The notes: a model not told the origin generated them from the sequence alone. Numbered from the stretch's first letter, positions 1 to 9,352 are shown. The stretch is DNA of 64,000 bases from Mesonia phycicola (GCF_900141885.1 NZ_FQYY01000002.1:62001-126000), one strand, 5' to 3'. Numbers and translations are program-made.

Positions 1-169
1 AGCGTTTTCTAAACTGCCAAATATCTACAATATCTCCGTTTAAAATTAATTTTTTAGGCTTTACACTATCTAAATACAGCAATAACTCTTTTGCATGACA
101 ACCAAATGTACCTAAGTGTACATCAGATATTACTACTAAATCTACTTTTCTTTTTTTTTGTCCTTGCAA
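1..169 (-). CDS. UDP-2,3-diacylglucosamine diphosphatase-like metallophosphoesterase (N-terminal fragment)
   Basis: The gene runs off the left edge and only about 55 N-terminal residues are visible. The reading carries the two first metallophosphoesterase motifs, ISDVHLG (Asp-x-His) and LNGDIVDIW (Gly-Asp-x-x-Asp), separated by a GCHAKELLLYL helix. This is the LpxH-like arrangement common in Bacteroidetes, where the enzyme is thought to cleave a UDP-sugar lipid in lipid A synthesis or a related phosphoester. The start is uncertain: no ATG lies between the upstream stop (218-220) and the first motif. I take the TTG at 167-169, but a TTG at 188-190 is also possible. Family assignment is firm; exact substrate is inference. 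Confidence 0.75.
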   Translation of the reverse strand, partial: MQGQKKRKVDLVVISDVHLGTFGCHAKELLLYLDSVKPKKLILNGDIVDIWQFRKR

Positions 170-461
170 AATAAATCTTGTTTTATACAAAGTAAAGAAA
201 GCAATTACAAAAACATATTAATTTGATTTTAAGCAAAGTTGAAGTTATTGTTACTCAAAATAAATATAGTTAGTTACAAAAACGGCATTTCAAAATATAA
301 ATCTAAAAGTAGATAGTTGTTCTATTGACAAAAAAATAATTTTAGAGCCAAGTATTTTATTTATTTAACGATTAAGAGTAAATTATTGAAGATTTGTTAT
401 TGCTTCTCGATTAAAACCAATCTTTCTTAAAAATCCATTTTTAAATGTAACCCTAAAAAAT
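170..461. other. Intergenic region between divergent lpxH-like gene and aroC
   Basis: About 300 bases of AT-rich sequence with no ORF, hairpin or RNA gene that I can support. It must hold the promoter of the leftward phosphoesterase gene, but I find no clean TAnnTTTG box for it; TTATTTTG and TTACTTTG near the start are one-base mismatches. Confidence 0.5.
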
Positions 462-469
462 TACATTTG
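462..469 (+). promoter_or_regulatory. -7 box of aroC (TACATTTG)
   Basis: Perfect match to the Bacteroidetes -7 consensus TAnnTTTG, 14 bases before the aroC ATG, implying a very short leader. The final G and the next TG form a GTG in frame with aroC, which should not be taken as the start. No convincing TTG -33 element is visible. Confidence 0.6.
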
Positions 470-483
470 TGGAAAATCGTATT

Positions 484-1545
484 ATGGCAGGAAATTCCTT
501 CGGAACAATTTTTAAGCTAACTACTTTTGGTGAATCTCACGGGAAAGCACTAGGAGGTATTATTGATGGTTGCCCAGCAGGTATTGATATTGATTTAGAA
601 CAAATTCAACTTGAACTTAACCGTAGAAAACCTGGCCAATCTGCCATTGTTACTCAACGTAAAGAACCAGACACGGTTCAATTTCTATCTGGTATTTTTG
701 AAGGAAAAACTACCGGTACTTCTATAGGTTTTGTAATTGAAAATACCAACCAAAAATCTAAAGATTACGGACATATAAAAGACGTGTACAGACCTAGTCA
801 CGCAGATTTTACCTATACAGAAAAATACGGAGTAAGAGATTATCGTGGTGGCGGAAGAAGCTCTGCAAGAGAAACAGCAAGTAGAGTAGTTGCAGGTGCA
901 ATTGCTAAACAATTTTTAAAGAATATAGAATTTTACGCTTACGTAACCTCTGTAGGAAAAATTGAATTAGAAGAAAACGATACTATAGATTTTACAGAAA
1001 TTGAAAAAAATCCTGTACGCTGCCCAAATGCTCAAAAAGCTGCAGCAATGGAAGATTATATCAAACAAATAAGAAAAGAAGGGGATACCGTTGGCGGTAC
1101 AGTTGCTTGCGTAATTAAAAATGTACCAGTTGGCTTAGGCGAACCTGTTTTTGATAAACTACATGCAGAATTAGGGAAAGCTATGCTTTCTATTAATGCT
1201 GTTAAAGGTTTTGAGTACGGTAGTGGCTTTAAAGGCACTCAAATGAAAGGAAGTGAGCATAATGATGCTTTTAATTCTGACGGAAGTACTAAAACTAATT
1301 ATAGCGGAGGTATACAAGGAGGTATATCTAACGGTATGGATATTTACTTTAATGTAGCTTTTAAACCTGTAGCTACAATTATGCAAAAACAAGAAACCAT
1401 AAACAGTGAAGGAGAAAAGGTAGAGATGCAAGGGAAAGGGCGTCACGACCCCTGCGTAGTACCTAGAGCGGTGCCAATTGTAGAGGCTATGGCAGCACTC
1501 ACTATTGCAGACTTTTTCTTAATAAACCGAACAACTAAAGCGTAA
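484..1545 (+). CDS. aroC: Chorismate synthase
   Basis: Converts 5-enolpyruvylshikimate 3-phosphate to chorismate, the last common step to aromatic amino acids, folate and quinones; the family needs reduced FMN. The 353-residue protein starts [20 protein letters not shown], with signature GESHG at residues 16-20, the [16 protein letters not shown] signature near 120 and [14 protein letters not shown] near the C-terminus, all diagnostic. I chose ATG 484 because MAGNSFG is the usual N-terminus and the in-frame GTG at 469 overlaps the -7 box. The symporter gene follows 16 bases later on the same strand, so co-transcription is likely. Confidence 0.97.
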   Translation: MAGNSFGTIFKLTTFGESHGKALGGIIDGCPAGIDIDLEQIQLELNRRKPGQSAIVTQRKEPDTVQFLSGIFEGKTTGTSIGFVIENTNQKSKDYGHIKDVYRPSHADFTYTEKYGVRDYRGGGRSSARETASRVVAGAIAKQFLKNIEFYAYVTSVGKIELEENDTIDFTEIEKNPVRCPNAQKAAAMEDYIKQIRKEGDTVGGTVACVIKNVPVGLGEPVFDKLHAELGKAMLSINAVKGFEYGSGFKGTQMKGSEHNDAFNSDGSTKTNYSGGIQGGISNGMDIYFNVAFKPVATIMQKQETINSEGEKVEMQGKGRHDPCVVPRAVPIVEAMAALTIADFFLINRTTKA

Positions 1546-1561
1546 AGAACTAAACTTATAT

Positions 1562-2866
1562 ATGAAGAAACTTGCACTACACTGGCAAATATTAATAGGA
1601 ATGGCACTAGGGGTAATTTTTGCCCTTATTATGACTAATTTTTCTTGGGGAGCAGATTTTGTTGCAGACTGGATAAAACCTTTTGGTACTATTTTTATTA
1701 ATGCTTTAAAACTTATTGCAGTACCATTAATATTAGCTTCGTTAATTAAAGGAGTTTCAGATTTAAAAGATATTTCTAAATTATCTAAAATGGGATTTAG
1801 AACTATTGGTACTTATATTTTAACTACGGTTATTGCTGTAAGTATTGGTTTAGTAGTAGTTAATTTAGTAAAACCAGGTTCTTCCATTTCTGAAGAAACT
1901 CGTACAGAATTAGTAGAAAACTATGGGGGAGATGCAGAATTAAAACGTCAAGATGCAGAAAAGCAAAAAAAAGCGGGTCCCTTACAAGCATTAGTAGATA
2001 TAGTACCTAGCAATATTGTAGGTGCCTCTTCTAGTAATGCTAATATGTTACAAGTAATTTTCTTTGCAATTTTCTTCGGAATAGGATTAATATTAATACC
2101 TGAAGAAAAATCTAAACCTGTAAAAGCTTTTTTTGATGGTTTTAATGAGGTAATTCTCAAAATGATAGATATTATAATGCTAGCAGCTCCATATGGTGTA
2201 TTTGCTTTACTTGCAGCTTTAGTTGTTGAAGCTCCAAGTGCAGATTTATTTGCCGCCCTTGGTATGTATGCGCTTTGTGTAATAGGTGGACTTTTATTAA
2301 TGATTGGTGTTTACATACTACTAGTTTGGGTTTTCACTAAAAAAACACCTTCTTTTTTTATAAATGGTATTTCACCAGCGCAATTATTAGCATTTTCTAC
2401 AAGTTCTAGCGCAGCTACACTTCCTGTTACTATGGAAAGGGTAGAAGAGCATTTAGGTGTAGAAAAAGAAGTCTCTAGCTTTGTTTTACCAATTGGTGCT
2501 ACCATAAATATGGACGGTACAAGTCTTTACCAAGCAGTAGCTGCCGTATTTATAGCACAAGCTTTTGGTATGGAATTAGATTTTGCAACTCAATTAGGTA
2601 TTATTGCTACCGCTACATTAGCGTCTATTGGTTCTGCTGCCGTACCTGGTGCTGGTATGGTAATGCTTGTTATTGTTTTAGCACAAGCAGGAATCCCAGA
2701 AGCTGGATTAGCATTAATTTTTGCAATAGATAGACCTTTAGATATGTGTAGAACTACTGTAAATGTAACTGGAGATGCTTCTGTATCTATGCTAGTAGCA
2801 AAAGCAGTGGGTAAATTAAGAGAGAAACCACTAGTTAAAAATTGGGACGACTCTTATAAGAAATAG
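1562..2866 (+). CDS. Dicarboxylate/amino acid:cation symporter (DAACS family)
   Basis: Inner-membrane secondary transporter of the glutamate/aspartate/C4-dicarboxylate:Na+ or H+ symporter family. At 434 residues it has the usual length and multiple hydrophobic segments. The family's re-entrant loop motifs are visible: a serine-rich AFSTSSSAATLPVTM near residue 275, then GATINMDGTSLYQAV (the NMDGT unwound segment), and DRPLDMCRTTVNVTGD in the last helix, where the Asp and Arg contact substrate. The Arg in the last motif favours acidic amino acids or dicarboxylates, but the exact substrate and coupling ion cannot be read from sequence. It lies close behind aroC and ends at a strong terminator. 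Confidence 0.93.
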   Translation: MKKLALHWQILIGMALGVIFALIMTNFSWGADFVADWIKPFGTIFINALKLIAVPLILASLIKGVSDLKDISKLSKMGFRTIGTYILTTVIAVSIGLVVVNLVKPGSSISEETRTELVENYGGDAELKRQDAEKQKKAGPLQALVDIVPSNIVGASSSNANMLQVIFFAIFFGIGLILIPEEKSKPVKAFFDGFNEVILKMIDIIMLAAPYGVFALLAALVVEAPSADLFAALGMYALCVIGGLLLMIGVYILLVWVFTKKTPSFFINGISPAQLLAFSTSSSAATLPVTMERVEEHLGVEKEVSSFVLPIGATINMDGTSLYQAVAAVFIAQAFGMELDFATQLGIIATATLASIGSAAVPGAGMVMLVIVLAQAGIPEAGLALIFAIDRPLDMCRTTVNVTGDASVSMLVAKAVGKLREKPLVKNWDDSYKK

Positions 2867-2871
2867 TAGAA

Positions 2872-2908
2872 AAAGGGACTTTAATTTTTAATCTAAAGTC
2901 TCTTTTTT
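2872..2908. terminator. Bidirectional terminator between symporter and DCC gene
   Basis: A 12-bp stem (AAAGGGACTTTA with TAAAGTCTCTTT, one G-U pair) is followed by a T run. It sits between convergent genes and slightly overlaps the end of the DCC gene. Confidence 0.8.
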
Positions 2909-3324
2909 TATTCTATAAATTTCTCTTTTAATTCTGGGGTAGGGATACGGCAGTTATCTTCTTTACCAAACCATTTGTATCTATTTTTAGCTATAAAATC
3001 ATAAATCATATTTCTAAATCCTTCCGGAATAAAAAGAAAATAACTTGCTAATTTATATATACCAGATAAATGTTTAGCAATTTGTAAAGCTGCGGTAGAT
3101 TTTAGGTAATAAGCATTACCTGGATCTATTAAAATCATAGAATCTACTTCTGTGGTATCAATACCACGTTCTTCAGCTAATTGAATACCCAAAGAACTTT
3201 GTAAAGAAGCAAACCTAAATACATCATTCTTGTCGTGATCTATAATTTTGTTCACAGCGTTATTGCATAGGTTACAAACGCCATCAAACAAAATGATTTT
3301 TTTATTTTGGGGTATAGTACTCAT
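2908..3324 (-). CDS. DCC family (DUF393) thiol-disulfide oxidoreductase-like protein
   Basis: 138 residues beginning with a short basic region and then ILFDGVCNLCNNAV, the DxxCxxC hallmark of the DCC/DUF393 family, which has a thioredoxin-like fold. Later FRFASLQS and SMILIDPGNAYYLKSTAAL match the conserved parts of the family. The biochemical role is unknown. The start codon overlaps by one base the end of the mutS2-like gene (both share base 3324), so the pair is almost certainly one operon. No signal peptide is seen, so it is likely cytosolic. Confidence 0.88.
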   Translation of the reverse strand: MSTIPQNKKIILFDGVCNLCNNAVNKIIDHDKNDVFRFASLQSSLGIQLAEERGIDTTEVDSMILIDPGNAYYLKSTAALQIAKHLSGIYKLASYFLFIPEGFRNMIYDFIAKNRYKWFGKEDNCRIPTPELKEKFIE

Positions 3325-5507
3325 TATTTTTTAGCTCGTTGTACCAATTCTAATCTATCTAAAGCTACTTCTGTGGTAAACATACCATAGTTAATAATTG
3401 CTTTTCCTTTTTCAATTTTATCTATAGTACCAACAGAGCGACTATCTTCTAATCTCACTTTATCATTAATTTTAAAAGATACAATTTTCTTTTCTGTAGC
3501 TTTCTTTTCTTGTTCTGCCTGCTTTTCTTTTTCTATTTTTTTCTTTTGTCGAATAACTTCTATCTTCTTTTCAGCTTCTTTCTTAATTTTTTGAACTTGT
3601 GCTTTTTTTGCTTCAGCTTTTTTCTTGGTTTCTTTTTTTCTTTTAGAATTCTCTATAGCTACAAATTTTAAAAACTCACCAATTAAAAGCTTCTTGTCTT
3701 TATTATTAAAAAACTTTTCACTTAAGTCATCTATTTTTTGACCTATATAAATCATTCTCTGGTTACTATCATATAACTCCTGAAAACCTTCTAATTTTTG
3801 CTGAACTTTTGCATTAATTTCATCTAAACGTTTTTTCTCTTCTGCTGCTTTTTGTTCTTTTTCTTTTAAGCTAGAAGTAGTTTTAGAAAGTTTAGAGCGT
3901 TCTTGCTGAAGTTTAGCTATACTTTTATCAAATCTAATTTTGCCGCGCTCTACTTTCTTTTTAGAACGATTAATTAAACTATAAGGTATTCCGTTTTTTT
4001 GAGCTACTTCAAAAGTAAAAGAGCTACCAGCTTCACCTAAATGAAGTTTGTAAATAGGTTCTAAAGTTTTAGAGTCAAAAAGCATATTTGCATTAGAAAT
4101 TGCTTCTGTTTCTTGTGCCATTTTCTTTAAATTGGCATAATGTGTAGTAATTATTCCGTAAGATTCTTTTTCATAAAATACCTCTAAAAAAGTTTCTGCT
4201 AAAGCGCCTCCCAATTCTGGATCACTACCAGTACCAAATTCATCTATTAAAAATAAGGTCTTATCATCACATTGTCTTAAAAAATACTTCATATTTTTAA
4301 GACGGTAAGAATAAGTGCTTAAATGATTTTCTATACTTTGATTATCTCCAATATCTGTTAATACTTTCGTGAAAAAACAAACTCTACTATATTCATGCAC
4401 AGGTATTAGCATACCACTTTGTAGCATAACTTGTAGTAAACCTATGGTTTTAAGTGTAATACTTTTACCACCTGCATTAGGTCCAGAAATAACAATAATT
4501 CTATTATCTGGTGCTAAAGATATATCTTGAGGAAACGTTTTTTTATTACTTTTTTTATTGGTTAAATAAAGAAGAGGGTGGTAGGCCTCTTTAACATCTA
4601 ACTCTCTACTTTTTGTAATAGTTGGTAAAACTGCATTTAACTCTTCTGCATACCTCACTTTTGCAGCAATTACATCTATCTCGCTTAATAGTTCTTGGTA
4701 TTGAATTAATAAAGGTCTAGAAGGTCTAATGTACTCTGTAAGGTATTTTAAAATACGCTTAACTTCTTCTTTTTCTTCGTATTGAAGATTATTGAGCTCT
4801 CTTGCATATTGTAATGTAGTTTCTGGTTGTATGTAAACAATACTTCCTGTTTTAGAGCTTCCTAATATAGAACCTTTTACTTTTCTGCGGTACATAGCAG
4901 TAACTGCCAATACTCTAATATTTTCTACTACAGTTTCTTTAATATCATCTAAATAACCAGCGCTGTGGTATTTAGATAATGCACTAGAAAAACTAGAGTT
5001 AATTTGCCCTCTAACTAAATTAATAGCTCTTCTTGTATTTTGTAATAGAGGAGAGGCTTCATCTTTAACTTCTCCAAATTGATTAATTATTTCTTCAATT
5101 TTTTCAACTAAATGCTTTGTATACTCTACCTCATTAGTAGTTTCATACAAGCTTGGGTAAATTTCTTTATATTTTCTAAAATAAAGTATGTGTGTATTTA
5201 CCGTGTTAGAAAGAGATGCAATTTTTCTAATACCAGAAACATCTAAAATACTATCTTCTATATTTAAAAATCTTAGCTCATTATCTATCACATCAAAACC
5301 ATGATTTGGTATTCTTGTTTCTTGTAAAGCAGAAGATTTGTATTCATTAGTTTGATGTAATGAAAATAAAATGTCTGAAACCTTTTGAAAAGGTTTGATG
5401 TTTAATGATTTTTCTATCCCTTTGTCTGTGATACAATAATCACTTATTTGTTGACAAACGGTTGGAAACTCTAAATCTTTAAGTGTTTTTTCTGTAATTT
5501 TTATCAT
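3324..5507 (-). CDS. MutS2-like DNA-binding ATPase without Smr domain
   Basis: 727-residue protein of the MutS superfamily. The N-terminal half resembles the MutS core/clamp region. The ATPase has Walker A ISGPNAGGKS near residue 340 and Walker B TLFLIDEFGTGSDPELGGA, with the MutS2-type STYSYRLKN signature before it. After the ATPase there is a long charged coiled coil rich in Lys and Glu, then a short KOW-like end (NDKVRLEDSRSVGTIDKI). The C-terminal Smr nuclease domain of classical MutS2 is not visible. MutS2 proteins act in ribosome collision rescue or suppress recombination; which applies here is unknown. Likely operon with the downstream DCC gene. Confidence 0.88.
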   Translation of the reverse strand: MIKITEKTLKDLEFPTVCQQISDYCITDKGIEKSLNIKPFQKVSDILFSLHQTNEYKSSALQETRIPNHGFDVIDNELRFLNIEDSILDVSGIRKIASLSNTVNTHILYFRKYKEIYPSLYETTNEVEYTKHLVEKIEEIINQFGEVKDEASPLLQNTRRAINLVRGQINSSFSSALSKYHSAGYLDDIKETVVENIRVLAVTAMYRRKVKGSILGSSKTGSIVYIQPETTLQYARELNNLQYEEKEEVKRILKYLTEYIRPSRPLLIQYQELLSEIDVIAAKVRYAEELNAVLPTITKSRELDVKEAYHPLLYLTNKKSNKKTFPQDISLAPDNRIIVISGPNAGGKSITLKTIGLLQVMLQSGMLIPVHEYSRVCFFTKVLTDIGDNQSIENHLSTYSYRLKNMKYFLRQCDDKTLFLIDEFGTGSDPELGGALAETFLEVFYEKESYGIITTHYANLKKMAQETEAISNANMLFDSKTLEPIYKLHLGEAGSSFTFEVAQKNGIPYSLINRSKKKVERGKIRFDKSIAKLQQERSKLSKTTSSLKEKEQKAAEEKKRLDEINAKVQQKLEGFQELYDSNQRMIYIGQKIDDLSEKFFNNKDKKLLIGEFLKFVAIENSKRKKETKKKAEAKKAQVQKIKKEAEKKIEVIRQKKKIEKEKQAEQEKKATEKKIVSFKINDKVRLEDSRSVGTIDKIEKGKAIINYGMFTTEVALDRLELVQRAKK

Positions 5508-5532
5508 AGCAATATCTACTTTCGTAGTACGA

Positions 5533-5540
5533 CAAACTTA
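5533..5540 (-). promoter_or_regulatory. -7 box of mutS2-like gene (TAAGTTTG on minus strand)
   Basis: Perfect TAnnTTTG on the minus strand, about 26 bases before the MutS2-like ATG. On the plus strand TACTTTCG (5517-5524), one mismatch from the same consensus, may serve ung, so two divergent promoters overlap in about 45 bases. Confidence 0.55.
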
Positions 5541-5551
5541 ATGAATATTTT

Positions 5552-6217
5552 ATGAAGGTGAACATTCACAATAGCTGGAAAAAACAATTAAATGATGAAT
5601 TTGATAAACCTTATTTTAAAGAGTTAACCTCTTTTGTTAAAACAGAATATGCCGAGCATACTTGCTACCCACAGGGTAAAGATATTTTTGCCGCTTTTGA
5701 TTATTGCCATTTTAATGATTTAAAAGTAGTTATACTGGGCCAAGACCCTTATCACGGAGTAGATCAAGCTAATGGATTGTGTTTTTCTGTAAAAGACCAT
5801 ATTAAAACACCGCCTTCTTTAATTAATATTTTTAAAGAAATTGAGCAAGACTTAAATATTACTGTTCCAGAAAATGGAAATTTAGAACGTTGGGCAAAAC
5901 AAGGAGTGTTATTATTAAATGCAACATTAACGGTTAGAGCACATGAAGCAGGAAGTCATCAAAAAAAGGGATGGGAAAAATTTACAGACAAAGTAATTTC
6001 TACAATTTCTAAAAATAAAAGTAATGTTGTGTTTTTATTATGGGGAGGTTTTGCTAAAAAGAAAATTAAATTAATAGACCAAGAGAAACATTTGGTTTTA
6101 ACATCTGGTCACCCATCTCCATTAAGTGCAAATAGAGGTTACTGGTTTGGTAATAAACATTTTAGCAAAACAAACGATTATTTAAAATCTAAGACTCTTG
6201 TACCTGTGGAGTGGTAG
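5552..6217 (+). CDS. ung: Uracil-DNA glycosylase
   Basis: Removes uracil from DNA by cleaving the N-glycosidic bond, starting base-excision repair. The 221-residue protein has normal family-1 length. GQDPYHG at residues 63-69 is the water-activating loop with catalytic Asp65; LLLNATLTV follows in the middle; HPSPLS near the C-terminus contains the catalytic His and the DNA-intercalating loop. The ATG start is preceded by an A/T-rich leader after a possible TACTTTCG -7 box. Its last 29 bases are overlapped by a small membrane-protein ORF on the opposite strand. Confidence 0.97.
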   Translation: MKVNIHNSWKKQLNDEFDKPYFKELTSFVKTEYAEHTCYPQGKDIFAAFDYCHFNDLKVVILGQDPYHGVDQANGLCFSVKDHIKTPPSLINIFKEIEQDLNITVPENGNLERWAKQGVLLLNATLTVRAHEAGSHQKKGWEKFTDKVISTISKNKSNVVFLLWGGFAKKKIKLIDQEKHLVLTSGHPSPLSANRGYWFGNKHFSKTNDYLKSKTLVPVEW

Positions 6218-6362
6218 TGTGAGATACATTTCTAGCTCCTTTTTTATAAAATACTTTTTTATAATTAGAAGTATTTTTAGGTTCTATTTTATTTCTACTG
6301 AATATAAATAGTAAAACATTAATTACTAATAGCGCTGCTAATACACTAAGAAAAATAATCAT
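6189..6362 (-). CDS. Small single-span membrane protein (57 aa), unknown function
   Basis: An ATG at 6362 opens a 57-codon frame ending at TAG 6189-6191. Residues 2-21 (IIFLSVLAALLVINVLLFIF) form one clear membrane segment, followed by SRNK and a short hydrophilic tail with several Lys, Thr and Ser. It fills what would otherwise be the gap between ung and the downstream gene, and overlaps the ung 3' end by 29 bases. Hydrophobic N-terminus followed by a positively charged stretch predicts tail-in orientation. I do not recognise a family. Reality is supported by composition only. Confidence 0.5.
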   Translation of the reverse strand: MIIFLSVLAALLVINVLLFIFSRNKIEPKNTSNYKKVFYKKGARNVSHTTTPQVQES

Positions 6363-6440
6363 ACAAAGGTTTTATTGGGTTTTCTACATAGTAGATACCC
6401 AAAGAACGAAAAGGTTGCGTAAATTATTTTAAAATAATTT

Positions 6441-7289
6441 TTAAATAGTAATAAAATCTAGAAAAGGGAGCTTTTTATTAATTAAATCTAGATCAAACAG
6501 CTGGTTTTGAGTTTCTTCTATAGTTTCTTCTTTTATTTGCTCTTGATCCCATTCTGTCTTTTGCAGCCACAATTTTATGTCTTCCTCTTTTTGATGATAT
6601 CTGTCTGCTAAAATTTCTGCTAAATTATCTAATTTTTTAAAGTCTCTAGTAATAGAGTTTAATATTTCTAAAACTGTAGTAATGTCTTTATTAAAATTTT
6701 GAGTGAATTTTTGTGTAGAAGCAATAACAAAACAAGGCCAAGGACTTGGGCAATCGCCCAATCTTCTAAAAGTACCATCATCTACCAAAGGTTTGGTTGT
6801 AAAATGCTCCCACATAAAATATTGAGCATCGTCGTTTGGTAATGCTTTTACAGCGCCAGACAAATCATTTACTACTTCAAAATTTAGGTTAGAAGTATCC
6901 CAACCATGGTTTTTGGCATTAATATATGCTAATAGGTGAGACCCAGAGCCAAATCTACTAATTGCTGCAGTAGTATTTTCTAATTCATTTACGTGGTTAA
7001 ATTTAGAATTTGCTGCTACGTGAATACCCCAGATTAAAGGACTAGCAATATAATTTTGTAGTATTTTAAAATCACTGCCCTCAATAATTTTTTTTACAAC
7101 CCCTTCTGTAAGCATTAAAGCAATATCTATTTCTCCATTACTTAAAGCTTCACTTAACTCACCAGTGCCTCCGTAAAAATCTGTCCACTCAATATTAATA
7201 CCTGCTTCTTCAAATTTCTTTTCTTCAATAGCAATATGCCACGGATAGTTAAAATGCTCTGGAACACCTCCTACTTTAATAGTTGTCAT
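6441..7289 (-). CDS. Solo NMT1/SsuA-like substrate-binding-fold protein
   Basis: 282 residues resembling ABC-type sulfonate/nitrate/thiamine-precursor binding proteins: IKVGGVPEHFNYPWHIAIEEKKFEEAGINIEW at the start is the usual first strand-helix of that fold, followed by GGTGELSEALSNGEIDIALMLTEG. Unlike transported binding proteins it begins directly with MTTIKVGG and has no signal peptide or lipobox, so it should be cytosolic. No permease or ATPase gene is near. Its start overlaps the end of ppk1 by one base, so the two are translationally coupled. The family suggests binding of a small heterocycle or anion; the ligand is unknown. Confidence 0.75.
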   Translation of the reverse strand: MTTIKVGGVPEHFNYPWHIAIEEKKFEEAGINIEWTDFYGGTGELSEALSNGEIDIALMLTEGVVKKIIEGSDFKILQNYIASPLIWGIHVAANSKFNHVNELENTTAAISRFGSGSHLLAYINAKNHGWDTSNLNFEVVNDLSGAVKALPNDDAQYFMWEHFTTKPLVDDGTFRRLGDCPSPWPCFVIASTQKFTQNFNKDITTVLEILNSITRDFKKLDNLAEILADRYHQKEEDIKLWLQKTEWDQEQIKEETIEETQNQLFDLDLINKKLPFLDFITI

Positions 7290-9337
7290 TAAGAATGTTT
7301 TTTCTGTAAGTAATTGTAAATTTCATATTGAGAACGAATTGTTTTTGTAGAACTATGTTTTACATATTCATTCTTTTGGGTATAATCTTGTATTCTTGCT
7401 TTTACATTATCATTTAACTGAATTTGTAAAATATCTTTTAATTCTTCCTTTAAATCTTCATCAAAAATAGGTGCTAAAACTTCTATTCTTCTATCTAAAT
7501 TTCTATTCATCCAATCTGCGCTTCCTATAAAAATTCTTTCATCTCCTGCGTTATGAAACATATAAATTCTACCGTGTTCTAAAAAACGGTCAATAATGCT
7601 GGTAATATAAATATTTTCACTCAAACCATCTACACCCGCTATAAGACTGGTAAAACCTCTTACTAACATTCTTATATTTACACCGCTATTATTAGCTCTG
7701 TAGAGTAAATCTATAATTTCTTCATCTTCAAGACTATTAATTTTAGCTGTAATTTTAGCTTTTCTGCCTGCTTCTGCTTCATCTATTTCTTTTAAAATCA
7801 TAGATGTAAATTCTCTTCTAGTATCAAAAGGGGAAACTAAAAGGTTTTTTGCTCGAGGTATAATTAACTCACCTTCTAACACTTTAAATACTCTATCTAG
7901 CTCTTTTGTTATTTTTTTATGAGCAGTAAATAGGGCGTGATCACAATAAATTTTACTGGTTTCTGCATTAAAATTACCAGTACCTATATAAGCGTATTTT
8001 ACACTTTCTCCAGATTCTATTCTGTCAATTAAAAATATTTTTGAATGGACCTTAATTTTTGGATAGCTATATATTACGTGCGCTCCTTTTTCTTCAAATT
8101 TACGCCCCCAAGAAATATTGTTTTCTTCGTCAAATCTTGCTTTTGCTTCAATAAAAACGGTAACTTCTTTTCCTTTTTCTAGTGCTTTAAGTAGAGAAGA
8201 GGTTAATGCTGATTTATCTGCTACTCGATAGAGAGATATTTTTATAGAAATTACATCGTTATCTACAGCAGCTTGTTCTATAAAATTTTCTATGTAATTA
8301 AAAGACATATATGGAAAGTGCAGTAATTGGTCTTTTGCTTTAATTACTTCAAAATAATCTTTATTAGCTTCAAATGCTTTATGCGGAATAGGAGCGAGCG
8401 GTTGATGTTTTAACTCTGGATTGTTAGTTGGGTCTGGAAATGCAAAAAAATCACTAAAATTATGATATTTACCGCCAGGCATCATATCTATTTTACCTAA
8501 ACCTAAATGTTTACGTAACAATTTTCTTAGTTCTTTTGGCATTTCTGCATCATACAACAATCTGGTAGGTTGGCCATCTGTACGTTGTGCCAAAGAATCG
8601 TAAATTTTTTCTGCTAAAACACCATTATATTGATCGTCTATATAAAGCTCTGCATCTCTAGACATTTTAATTTCAAAAATACCTTCTATAGTTTGGTTAG
8701 GAAAAACCTGATGCATTTCTGCTCTTATTAAATCGTCTAAAAAAGTAATATAATGCTCTTCCTTTTCTTTGTTTAGAGTTATAAATCTTCCTAATTTCTC
8801 TACAGGTATATTTACTAAACCTGCATTATTAGAGTTTTTGAAAGAAACAAAAAAGTAAATTGTATTGTTTTCTAAAAAAAACTGATTTTTTTCTTCAAGA
8901 TTTACTAATTGCGGCTCTAATTGTGGTTTTAATTTTTCGGTGTAATATACAGAAGCTTCTTTTAATTGATCTTCGTTAAAATCTTTGTATTGAATTAAGT
9001 GTATATGATGATTTGCTAATTCTGGTAAAATTTGATCTCTAAATATTTCACCAAATTGAATTTGCTGTTGTGCTACGTCTTTTACAATTTGCTTTATTTT
9101 TTTTGTAGGTCTTAAAGCAAGTTTTTTGCGTAAGCTTTTTTTAATTTTTTTAATTTGTCTTAGCTGAGAAACCCTTACTCTGTAATATTCATCTAAATTA
9201 GATGAGAATATTGCCAAAAATTTTAACCGCTCATAAACAGGGTTAGATTGGTCTGCTGCTTCTTGTAAAACTCTTTTGTTAAAGTTAAGCCAGTCTATAT
9301 CCCTATGTTGAAATTTTTTATCTTGGGGTTCTGTCAT
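7289..9337 (-). CDS. ppk1: Polyphosphate kinase 1
   Basis: Transfers the gamma-phosphate of ATP to growing polyphosphate at the membrane face. The 682-residue product has the full PPK1 layout: N-terminal helical domain (RDIDWLNFNKRVLQEA, LKFLAIFSSNLDEYYRVRV), head domain, and two phospholipase-D-like C-terminal domains. The catalytic His of the first is in KVHSKIFLIDR, the second site is near EHGRIYMFHNAGDERIFIGSADWMNRN. I use ATG 9337, since the earlier in-frame TTG (9355) is the end of the -7 box. A solute-binding-like gene is coupled downstream. Confidence 0.96.
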   Translation of the reverse strand: MTEPQDKKFQHRDIDWLNFNKRVLQEAADQSNPVYERLKFLAIFSSNLDEYYRVRVSQLRQIKKIKKSLRKKLALRPTKKIKQIVKDVAQQQIQFGEIFRDQILPELANHHIHLIQYKDFNEDQLKEASVYYTEKLKPQLEPQLVNLEEKNQFFLENNTIYFFVSFKNSNNAGLVNIPVEKLGRFITLNKEKEEHYITFLDDLIRAEMHQVFPNQTIEGIFEIKMSRDAELYIDDQYNGVLAEKIYDSLAQRTDGQPTRLLYDAEMPKELRKLLRKHLGLGKIDMMPGGKYHNFSDFFAFPDPTNNPELKHQPLAPIPHKAFEANKDYFEVIKAKDQLLHFPYMSFNYIENFIEQAAVDNDVISIKISLYRVADKSALTSSLLKALEKGKEVTVFIEAKARFDEENNISWGRKFEEKGAHVIYSYPKIKVHSKIFLIDRIESGESVKYAYIGTGNFNAETSKIYCDHALFTAHKKITKELDRVFKVLEGELIIPRAKNLLVSPFDTRREFTSMILKEIDEAEAGRKAKITAKINSLEDEEIIDLLYRANNSGVNIRMLVRGFTSLIAGVDGLSENIYITSIIDRFLEHGRIYMFHNAGDERIFIGSADWMNRNLDRRIEVLAPIFDEDLKEELKDILQIQLNDNVKARIQDYTQKNEYVKHSSTKTIRSQYEIYNYLQKKHS

Positions 9338-9352
9338 GTAGTTTAATTTCTT

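Noticed and set aside
685-912. Antisense frames within aroC and the symporter
   Set aside because: They lie opposite strongly conserved coding sequence and have no family match, start context or promoter.
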